Assembly: GCA_031264425.1 (NCBI GenBank)
Contig: JAISDY010000100.1
Span: forward strand, 1-5,234
Source: Endomicrobium sp.
Lineage (GTDB): Bacteria > Elusimicrobiota > Endomicrobiia > Endomicrobiales > Endomicrobiaceae
Reading direction: 5' to 3'
Length of the DNA stretch: 5,234 nt
Shown: one piece after another, positions 1-5,234 of the stretch
Numbering within the stretch: position 1 is the stretch's first letter
Layout of the letters: each line of letters opens with the position of its first letter
Notes under the pieces: model-generated
The model's database searches: none
Seen by the model: the letters and a program-made list of their open reading frames with translations, nothing else
Told to the model about the DNA's origin: nothing
Made by a program: the position numbers and the translations under genes

Positions 1-2381
1 AAGAAAGGTTGCAAAAAATTTACTCCATTTTCTTTTAACGAATCCATATTTAGACGAATAACTTCAGGGTAACCTGAAACTATAGGGCAATTATAATGGT
101 TGTTCGCCTCTTTAAATTCTTTTATTTCAGAAGGAATACACGGATAGAAAATTGTTTTTAGACCTTTTTTTACAAGATTTTCCATATGTCCGTGAACCAT
201 TTTTGCAGGAAAACAAATAGTCTGCGAAGCAATGCTATCAATCCCGTCATTAAATATTGTATTTGAAGATTTGTCCGACAAGGTTACTCTAAACCCAAGA
301 CTTGTAAAAAAAGTAAACCAAAAAGGATAATGCTCGTACATATTTAAGACGCGAGGTATGCCTATTTCTCCGCGAAAAGCTTTGTTAGAATCTAATGGTT
401 TATAATAATCAAAAAGACGTTTATACTTGTAATCGTACATATTAAAAACAGAATTTTCTGTTTTCCTATTTTGTAAGGCATTCTCGCATCTATTGCCTGA
501 AACAAACGATCTGCCATCGTTAAATCTTGAAATATTTAAAAGACACCTATTTTCGCAGCCTGCACAGCGCGCATTTTTTGTCTCGTAAGAAAACTCCAAA
601 AGTCTTTCTCTGGAGATAAGAGACGTTGAAGAAGTTTTATTTTGCAATGCTATCAAAGCAGAGCCAAAAGCCCCCATCAGCCCCGCTATATCAGGGCGTA
701 TCACCTCAGTTTTTAAAAGTTTCTCGGCAGCCTTTAAGATGCCGTCGTTAAGAAATGTGCCGCCCTGAACCACTATTTGCCCTCCCAACTCTTTAGCGTC
801 GCTGATTCTTATAACTTTATACAAAGCATTTTTAATAACCGAATAATCTAATCCCGCAGATATGTCGCCTATGCCTGATCCTTCTTTCTGAGCCTGTTTT
901 ATTTTAGAATTCATAAATACAGTGCATCTTGAGCCTAAATCAAACGGAGTCTTGGCAAACAAAGCGCACTTTGCAAAATCTTGAGTGCTACAATTTAATG
1001 ATTCCGCAAAATTCTGTATAAAAGAACCGCAACCTGAAGAGCAAGCTTCATTCAAAACTATTTTATCCACCTGACCGTTTTTAACATATATACATTTCAT
1101 ATCCTGACCGCCGATATCTAAAATAAAAGATACGTTTGGATTGAAATGATGAGCAGCTTTATAATGGGATATTGTTTCAACTTCCCCGCAATCAAAATTC
1201 AATGCGGCTTTTATTAGAGCTTCGCCATATCCTGTAACGCATGCTCCGGATATTTGCGCAGTTGAAGGAATTTTCGCATAAATATCGTTTAAAATATCCA
1301 CGGTTGATTTTAAAGGATTTCCCTGATTGGAACCATAATACGAGTATGCTATCTGCTTGTCTTTATTTATTAAAACTGCTTTTGTCGTAGTAGAACCTGC
1401 GTCTATACCTAAAAATAACTCGCCTTTAACGTCTTTGAATTCAATTTTTGGAACAGAGATTTTATTATGTCTAAGCAAAAAATTTTTATAATCTTCTTCG
1501 TCTTTAAAAAGAGGCTCCACATTTTCTCTGACATCATTAAAGCGTTCGGCTTTTAACGATTGAAATTTTTCTTGCAACGTTTTAAGAGTAACTTCCCTTC
1601 CTTCACTTAACAAAGCCGCACCGAATGAAACAAAAAAATGAGCGTTTTCAGGGAAAAATATGTTTTCAGCGCTCAACTTTAAAGTCTCTATAAAACGTTT
1701 TCTAAGTTCAGATAAAAAGAAAAGAGGTCCTCCAAGAAAACATACTTTGCCTTTAATGGAACAGCCTCTTGCCAATCCGCCGATAGTTTGATTGACAACC
1801 GCTTGAAGTATGCTTGCCGCAATATCTTCCTTTGCCGCTCCTTCGTTTAAAAGAGGCATTATATCTGCCTTTGCAAATACTCCGCAGCGGGCGACTATTG
1901 GATAAATAGTTTTATAATTTTTAGCAAGTTCGTTTATTCCTTCGGCATCAGTTTTAAGAGTTTTAGCCATCTGGTCTATAAACGCTCCCGTACCGCCGGC
2001 ACAGGTCTCATTCATCCTTTGGTCTATTGAGGAATTAGAAAAAAATGTAAGTTTGGCGTCTTCGCCGCCAAGCTCTATCGCGACGTCAATTTTTGGAAGA
2101 AATGTTTTTACGGCTTTTGTGCAAGCTATAACTTCTTGTTTAAAATCTATGCCGACTCTTTGCGATAAAGTTATCGCACCAGAACCTGCGGCGCAGATTG
2201 TTACAGGATTTTCTTTAATAGGCTCCGGAATATCCTCTAATAAACTAATTATTGTACTTACTAAGTCAAGCTGGTGTCTTTTGTAATTGCAATAGATAGG
2301 ATTATTGTTTTGATCAAGAATTGAAAGTTTAACGGTTGTAGAACCTATATCTAATCCAGATTTAAAGATTCTATTTACCAC
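1..2381 (-). CDS. Large fused acyl-CoA dehydratase activator-type protein: two BcrAD/BadFG ASKHA domains plus DUF2229 (C-terminus cut by window edge)
   Basis: The frame runs 793 codons without a stop from a GTG at 2381 to the left edge. Related fused proteins are around 1,400 residues, so much of the C-terminus is missing. Two ASKHA ATPase domains are visible. The first, about residues 8-256, has DIGSTTVK at 11-18, ELGGED at 103-108, C127 in NETCAGGTG and C166 in ARCGVFAK. The second, about 322-580, has DAGSTTTK at 327-334, TGYGE at 383-387, DIGGQD at 422-427, C447 in NEACSSGCG and C486 in SRCTVF. A CxxCxxxC motif follows (C606, C609, C613, then C632 in SGNRCE). From about 670 a DUF2229-like domain begins ([27 protein letters not shown]723, C748, C765). 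In the family, the ASKHA part couples ATP hydrolysis to one-electron transfer from a [4Fe-4S] cluster to a dehydratase or double-cubane reductase. It is probably cytosolic and oxygen-sensitive. The substrate cannot be told. GTG was chosen because GGAG lies 6 nt upstream; an in-frame TTG four codons earlier has no comparable site. Confidence 0.9.
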   Translation of the reverse strand, partial: MVNRIFKSGLDIGSTTVKLSILDQNNNPIYCNYKRHQLDLVSTIISLLEDIPEPIKENPVTICAAGSGAITLSQRVGIDFKQEVIACTKAVKTFLPKIDVAIELGGEDAKLTFFSNSSIDQRMNETCAGGTGAFIDQMAKTLKTDAEGINELAKNYKTIYPIVARCGVFAKADIMPLLNEGAAKEDIAASILQAVVNQTIGGLARGCSIKGKVCFLGGPLFFLSELRKRFIETLKLSAENIFFPENAHFFVSFGAALLSEGREVTLKTLQEKFQSLKAERFNDVRENVEPLFKDEEDYKNFLLRHNKISVPKIEFKDVKGELFLGIDAGSTTTKAVLINKDKQIAYSYYGSNQGNPLKSTVDILNDIYAKIPSTAQISGACVTGYGEALIKAALNFDCGEVETISHYKAAHHFNPNVSFILDIGGQDMKCIYVKNGQVDKIVLNEACSSGCGSFIQNFAESLNCSTQDFAKCALFAKTPFDLGSRCTVFMNSKIKQAQKEGSGIGDISAGLDYSVIKNALYKVIRISDAKELGGQIVVQGGTFLNDGILKAAEKLLKTEVIRPDIAGLMGAFGSALIALQNKTSSTSLISRERLLEFSYETKNARCAGCENRCLLNISRFNDGRSFVSGNRCENALQNRKTENSVFNMYDYKYKRLFDYYKPLDSNKAFRGEIGIPRVLNMYEHYPFWFTFFTSLGFRVTLSDKSSNTIFNDGIDSIASQTICFPAKMVHGHMENLVKKGLKTIFYPCIPSEIKEFKEANNHYNCPIVSGYPEVIRLNMDSLKENGVNFLQPF

Positions 2382-2387
2382 TTTGCA

Positions 2388-2391
2388 CTCC
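2388..2391 (-). promoter_or_regulatory. Ribosome binding site GGAG deciding the GTG start of the large gene
   Basis: On the minus strand GGAG is followed by six bases (TGCAAA) and then GTG. This is the only good Shine-Dalgarno sequence near the beginning of the frame and supports starting at 2381. The same bases lie in the 3' arm of a small hairpin. Confidence 0.65.
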
Positions 2392-2407
2392 AATATGAAA
2401 ATTGGAA
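2388..2407 (-). promoter_or_regulatory. Small hairpin enclosing the ribosome binding site of the large gene
   Basis: The minus strand reads TCCAAT, a six-base loop TTTCAT, then ATTGGA: a perfect 6-bp stem that gains one U-G pair at its base. The GGAG Shine-Dalgarno lies entirely within the 3' arm and its closing wobble pair. If it folds in the mRNA it would lower translation initiation. The stem is short and AT-rich, so it is weak, and a chance occurrence is possible. Confidence 0.35.
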
Positions 2408-2413
2408 GATATT

Positions 2414-2443
2414 TTTATACGCAACCACATCAGAATTTTACAA
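2414..2443 (-). promoter_or_regulatory. Possible sigma-70-type promoter for the large gene
   Basis: On the minus strand TTGTAA (2443-2438, four of six matches to TTGACA) is separated by 18 nt from TATAAA (2419-2414, five of six matches to TATAAT). Transcription would start near 2407, giving a leader of about 26 nt that opens with the hairpin. In DNA this AT-rich such matches arise easily by chance, so the call rests mainly on its position in the largest gap of the window. Confidence 0.3.
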
Positions 2444-2479
2444 ATTTTTATATTTCAGGTAAAGCTAAATTTTATAAAA

Positions 2480-3166
2480 TTAAACTGTCGGCTCAGATTT
2501 TGTAGGTTTAATTCCCACTTTTTTCAAAATACCGGTGCCTTCGGAAAACGATTCAACAAAATGGTTGTCTTTAAGGTATAAATGAATTATTTTTCTTTCT
2601 TTAGCGCTCATAGGTTCAAAATGGTATATTTTACCTGTACGGCTAACATAATCTACAGCTTTGTCAATCAAAATTTTTAATTTATCCTTTTGCTTTCTTC
2701 TGTAGTTTTCACAATCTAAATTTACTTTTAGTTTGGAATTAAGTTCTTTGTTTACAATTATCTGAGTTAAGTACTCCAAAGAGTCCAAAGTCTGCCCGTT
2801 TTTACCTATAAAAAAAGGACAGTCGCTTGTAGAAACGTTTATATTTATTAAATCGTCTTTAAAAGACGTTTCAATATCTGAGAATTTGAGGTTCATTTTA
2901 TTTAAAAGTCCGGACAGAAAAAATTCTGCTTTTTTGCATACTTTATTTTGATCAATTTCTGTATTTAGAGCGGGGTTAATATTACATTTTGACTTTTTAA
3001 CGGATATAAGAACAACCGCCGGCTTCGCCCCCATAAGACCAAAAAGTCCGGTTGAACCTTCGTTAACAATTCTTATTGACACATCTTCTTTGTTGCAACC
3101 AAGTTTGGCTAGTCCAGCATCTATAGCTTCTTTAACATTTTTGCCTTTAAACTCAATTTCCAACAT
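2480..3166 (-). CDS. jag: RNA-binding protein Jag/KhpB (SpoIIIJ-associated; Jag_N, KH and R3H domains)
   Basis: The 228-residue protein has the full three-part layout of the family. An N-terminal Jag_N domain (about 1-57) carries the typical EGSTGLFGLMGAKPA stretch at 36-50. A KH domain (about 75-150) has its GxxG RNA-binding loop as GKNG at 121-124. An R3H domain (about 153-222) has the R-x3-H signature as R191 and H195, followed by SFSEG at 206-210 and the closing VGIKP. A lysine-rich, presumably flexible stretch joins the first two domains. Jag/KhpB is a cytosolic single-stranded RNA-binding protein. In Gram-positive bacteria it pairs with KhpA and affects cell elongation and division; its role in diderms is less clear, and no khpA is in this window. 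The ATG is supported by AGGAG six bases upstream (3177-3173). It lies 37 nt after yidC, so co-transcription is likely. Identification is firm; the cellular role here is inferred. Confidence 0.95.
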   Translation of the reverse strand: MLEIEFKGKNVKEAIDAGLAKLGCNKEDVSIRIVNEGSTGLFGLMGAKPAVVLISVKKSKCNINPALNTEIDQNKVCKKAEFFLSGLLNKMNLKFSDIETSFKDDLININVSTSDCPFFIGKNGQTLDSLEYLTQIIVNKELNSKLKVNLDCENYRRKQKDKLKILIDKAVDYVSRTGKIYHFEPMSAKERKIIHLYLKDNHFVESFSEGTGILKKVGIKPTKSEPTV

Positions 3167-3203
3167 TATTTGCTCCTGTAATTCATTAAAATCAGACAGG
3201 CGC

Positions 3204-4754
3204 CTAAGCGTGCTTAACCTTAATTTCGTCTTCTTTTATTATGAAATACTGCTCTATCATTGAAATTATGCTGTTAGTAATCCAGTATATAACAAGCCCC
3301 GATGGGAAAGACCAGAACATAAACGTAAATACAATAGGCATTAAATACATCATTCTCTTCTGCATAGGATCTGAAACCGCCATGGTCATTCTCTGCTGGA
3401 AAAACATTCCCACACCCATAAGCAACGGGAGAAGATTAATGTTAAAATCCCCCAAGTACATAAATTGATCCGAAGCTGACAAGTCTTTAACCCACAAAAT
3501 CCAGCCTTCATTTCTAAGCTCATAAGCATTTCTCAACATTGTGAAGAATGCCCAAAAAATAGGAAGCTGTAAAAGCATAGGCAGACAGCCACCTAAAGGA
3601 TTAACTTTTTTTGTTCTATAAATGTTCAACATTTCTGCCTGAAGCCTTTGAGGTTCGTTTTTATACTTTGTCTGAATATCTTTTATAAGAGGTTGTACCC
3701 GTTTCATTGCCGCCGCGGATTTTAAACTCTTTAAAGTCAAGGGAAGAACTAAAATCTGTATAACAACAGTTATCATAATTATAGCCCAGCCATAATTATG
3801 CGTAATTTTATAGAAGAACATTAAAACAGCAAAAGCTATCTTTCCTAAAAATCCAAAAACGCCAAAATCAACAGTTTTTTCAAGACCTAAATTATAGCTC
3901 TTTAAATATGTGTATCCTTTAGGACCCAAATAGAAGTTAACAGAGTACTCTTTTCTATCTACGTTTTGAGGGACAGTCGCAGTCATTGTTACGGAATAAG
4001 GATGCTTTTTATCAAGTCTTGAAGGAATAATCTTGTCAAAATCCGAAGATTTTTCAGGGATAAAGGCGGCAAGGAAATATCTGTTGTCTATAGCCGTCCA
4101 TTTGTAAGAAGGTGCGAGTTCAGAATCGGTTTTAAGTTTTTTTAGTTTATACGGCTTGTCTGCCGTGTATGCCAGAGCCCTGGATAGAGAAACGTTCTCC
4201 TTCACTTCCTTAGCGTCAGTTCCAAGACCGGGACCCCACTCAATATCTATTTCAGGAACTGAAGCTGAAGAGTTTCTATCAATAACAATATTTAAATTGT
4301 GCATGTATGAGTCAGATAAATTGTATGTTTTGGTAATTTTCCAACCTTCTTTAGACACATACTCAAAAACTATTTTATTATCTGATTTAGAAACAATTTT
4401 ATAAACCGATCCCGGGAAATTTCCCATAACGGGAGACGAACCGGGAAAAACTAAGTCCACCCACTCGCCATTTTTTTCTTTAACAGACCAATTAAGCACA
4501 GCGGCTCCTTTATTTGTCAAAACCGCCTTATATTTTTCTGTTTCAATATTTATCTTTTCTTCGTCAACAAATTGCGACACCTCGTCTTGAGTTTGATTAT
4601 TTCTAACAACCGTTGAACTTGAATACTCGCTCTTTTCTGTCTGAACTTGGGCTGGAGTTTGATTTACTTGCGCAGATTGTGGAGCAAGGAAAAAATACCA
4701 GACAAAAATTACCGCCGCTGATAAAACTACAAACAAAATAGAATTCTTCTGCAT
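3204..4754 (-). CDS. yidC: Membrane protein insertase YidC (long, Gram-negative-type form)
   Basis: YidC inserts proteins into the inner membrane, alone or with SecYEG. The 516 residues are close to the roughly 550 of E. coli YidC. An N-terminal membrane anchor spans about 5-23. A polar linker rich in Q, S and T runs to about 65, and a beta-rich periplasmic P1 domain to about 292. The conserved core follows: a membrane segment at about 322-340 ending in LPLT, a charged cytoplasmic hairpin at about 341-385, NPLGGCLPMLLQLPIFWAFF (385-404), LWVKDLSASD (420-429), a segment at about 440-453, DPMQKRMMYLMP (462-473), and FPSGLVIYW (483-491) starting the last segment. The C-terminal tail is short and basic. 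Q333 stands where E. coli has groove arginine R366. ATG 4754 has an AAGGA sequence 8 nt upstream, and yidD ends 17 nt before it. Function is confident; the consequence of Q333 is unknown. Confidence 0.97.
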   Translation of the reverse strand: MQKNSILFVVLSAAVIFVWYFFLAPQSAQVNQTPAQVQTEKSEYSSSTVVRNNQTQDEVSQFVDEEKINIETEKYKAVLTNKGAAVLNWSVKEKNGEWVDLVFPGSSPVMGNFPGSVYKIVSKSDNKIVFEYVSKEGWKITKTYNLSDSYMHNLNIVIDRNSSASVPEIDIEWGPGLGTDAKEVKENVSLSRALAYTADKPYKLKKLKTDSELAPSYKWTAIDNRYFLAAFIPEKSSDFDKIIPSRLDKKHPYSVTMTATVPQNVDRKEYSVNFYLGPKGYTYLKSYNLGLEKTVDFGVFGFLGKIAFAVLMFFYKITHNYGWAIIMITVVIQILVLPLTLKSLKSAAAMKRVQPLIKDIQTKYKNEPQRLQAEMLNIYRTKKVNPLGGCLPMLLQLPIFWAFFTMLRNAYELRNEGWILWVKDLSASDQFMYLGDFNINLLPLLMGVGMFFQQRMTMAVSDPMQKRMMYLMPIVFTFMFWSFPSGLVIYWITNSIISMIEQYFIIKEDEIKVKHA

Positions 4755-4771
4755 TATGAACTTCCTTTACA

Positions 4772-4996
4772 TTATTTTTTCTTCTTAATCACAGGAACAG
4801 GGTCTACTCCGCCGTTGCAAAAAGGATTGCATCGTATAATTCTTTTAAAGGCTAGAAAAGATCCCTTAAAAAAACCGTACATTTCTATAGCCTGATAAGC
4901 ATATGTAGAACAGGTTGGATAGAAACGACACCTGGCAGGCAGAATTTTTGAAACAAGCTTATAATATTTGATAAGAAAAAGAGAAAAAGCCCTCAT
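4772..4996 (-). CDS. yidD: Membrane protein insertion efficiency factor YidD
   Basis: The 74-residue protein carries the complete YidD (DUF37) signature: [15 protein letters not shown] at 23-37, then GFFKG at 41-45, a K/R-rich RIIRCNP at 52-58 and GGVDPVP at 62-68. The conserved cysteines are C23, C29 and C56, with a further C60. An N-terminal amphipathic or membrane-associating helix (about 1-19) suits the known inner-membrane-attached location, and the protein ends in four lysines. YidD helps YidC-dependent insertion; its exact biochemistry is unsettled. I start it at 4996, not at the ATG at 5029 that opens the longest frame. GGAG lies seven bases before 4996, the protein then begins like other YidDs, and the 5029 start has no Shine-Dalgarno and would overlap rnpA by 29 nt. 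It begins 4 nt after the rnpA stop and ends 17 nt before yidC. Confidence 0.93.
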   Translation of the reverse strand: MRAFSLFLIKYYKLVSKILPARCRFYPTCSTYAYQAIEMYGFFKGSFLAFKRIIRCNPFCNGGVDPVPVIKKKK

Positions 4997-5000
4997 AGCA

Positions 5001-5234
5001 CTACTCCGAAACTGCATAAAGCCCGGCATTTTTTAATAAAACCAAAATAATATCTTCAAGTTTTTTGTAATCAAGAAACGCCGTTTCCGGCTTTAAAATA
5101 AAAATCAAATCCAAACTCGGTTCCAACAAATGTTTATTAGTCCTAAAAATTTCTCTCAGCCTTCTTTTAGTTCTGTTCCTTATAACCGCCGTACCTACTC
5201 TCTTTGGAGTTATAAGTCCTAGTCGTCTTACGTC
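5001..5234 (-). CDS. rnpA: Ribonuclease P protein component RnpA (C-terminal part; N-terminus beyond the window edge)
   Basis: The frame enters at the right edge and ends with TAG at 5003-5001, giving 77 visible residues. RnpA is usually about 110-125 residues, so some 35-45 N-terminal residues are missing. The visible part contains the family hallmark: [11 protein letters not shown] (visible residues 4-14), then [16 protein letters not shown] (16-31), which is the RNR motif helix that binds the RNase P RNA. After this come a beta strand (DLIFILKP, 42-49) and the final helix (about 55-70). RnpA is the small basic protein that helps the catalytic RNA RnpB bind precursor tRNA and trim its 5' leader. 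Its place directly before yidD and yidC matches the widespread rpmH-rnpA-yidD-yidC order, so rpmH is expected just right of the window. Identification is firm despite the truncation. Confidence 0.95.
   Translation of the reverse strand, partial: DVRRLGLITPKRVGTAVIRNRTKRRLREIFRTNKHLLEPSLDLIFILKPETAFLDYKKLEDIILVLLKNAGLYAVSE
5004..5007 (-). promoter_or_regulatory. Ribosome binding site GGAG of yidD, inside the last codons of rnpA
   Basis: The minus strand reads TCG GAG TAG at the end of rnpA. The GGAG there lies seven bases upstream of ATG 4996. It decides the yidD start in favour of 4996 and implies that ribosomes finishing rnpA stop on top of the yidD initiation site, an arrangement typical of translational coupling. 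Confidence 0.7.

Noticed and set aside
2053..2286. Open frame of 77 codons on the plus strand
   Set aside because: It lies wholly antisense to the first ASKHA domain of the large gene, whose reading is supported by conserved motifs, and its translation resembles no family I recognise.
2468..2481. Perfect 14-bp A/T-only palindrome (AATTTTATAAAATT) at the jag stop codon
   Set aside because: It has no G-C pairs, no hairpin loop and no following T-tract, so it is not a convincing terminator. An operator cannot be excluded, but such palindromes are expected by chance in AT-rich DNA.
3202..3216. Short inverted repeat TAAGC/GCTTA around the end of yidC
   Set aside because: The two arms are separated by only 2 nt, too few for a stable hairpin loop, and no T-tract follows.
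3241..3468. Open frame of 75 codons on the plus strand
   Set aside because: Antisense to the conserved C-terminal core of yidC; a shadow of that gene.
4156..4404. Open frame of 82 codons on the plus strand
   Set aside because: Antisense to the periplasmic domain of yidC; no Shine-Dalgarno or family resemblance seen.
4768..4774. Minimal ATG-TAA start-stop element overlapping the yidD stop codon, just upstream of yidC
   Set aside because: It has no Shine-Dalgarno of its own and is most simply a by-product of the yidD stop and the yidC leader sequence.
5080..5091. GCCG-GAAA-CGGC hairpin with a GNRA-type loop on the minus strand inside rnpA
   Set aside because: The stem is only 4 bp, flanking bases do not extend it, there is no U-tract after it, and it lies within the well-conserved rnpA frame.

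Overview
The window is an AT-rich stretch of bacterial chromosome with every gene on the minus strand, so it reads right to left. The right half is the conserved cluster usually found next to the replication origin, rnpA-yidD-yidC-jag. It is cut by the right edge inside rnpA. YidC has the long form, with an N-terminal membrane anchor, a large periplasmic domain and a five-helix core. That form points to a diderm (Gram-negative-type) bacterium. The last large gene, on the left, is an oxygen-sensitive type of iron-sulfur enzyme and suggests a strict anaerobe. Low GC, a long-form YidC and this enzyme together would suit an Elusimicrobiota/Endomicrobia-like or other fermentative diderm lineage, but that placement is only an inference.

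Layout from right to left: rnpA (RNase P protein, C-terminal 77 residues, 5234-5001); yidD (4996-4772, best start 33 nt inside the longest frame); yidC (4754-3204, 516 aa); jag/khpB (3166-2480, 228 aa); a 98-nt intergenic gap (2479-2382) with a possible promoter and a small hairpin over the ribosome binding site; then a large gene starting with GTG at 2381 and running off the left edge (793 codons visible, no internal stop). The first four genes are 4, 17 and 37 nt apart, each with a Shine-Dalgarno sequence, and look like one transcription unit. No intrinsic terminator is visible after jag.

YidD, YidC and Jag belong to one theme. YidC inserts membrane proteins, YidD helps it, and Jag/KhpB is an RNA-binding protein almost always encoded beside yidC. 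RnpA is the protein part of the tRNA 5'-processing enzyme. The leftmost gene is unrelated. It encodes two tandem ASKHA ATPase domains of the 2-hydroxyacyl-CoA dehydratase activator type, a four-cysteine motif, and the start of a DUF2229 / dehydratase-like domain. This is an ATP-driven low-potential electron-transfer enzyme whose substrate is unknown.

Points most worth a second look: the large fused activator-reductase; a glutamine in YidC where the groove arginine (E. coli R366) is expected; and the hairpin that buries the ribosome binding site of the large gene. No RNA gene, mobile element, CRISPR array or long repeat was seen.
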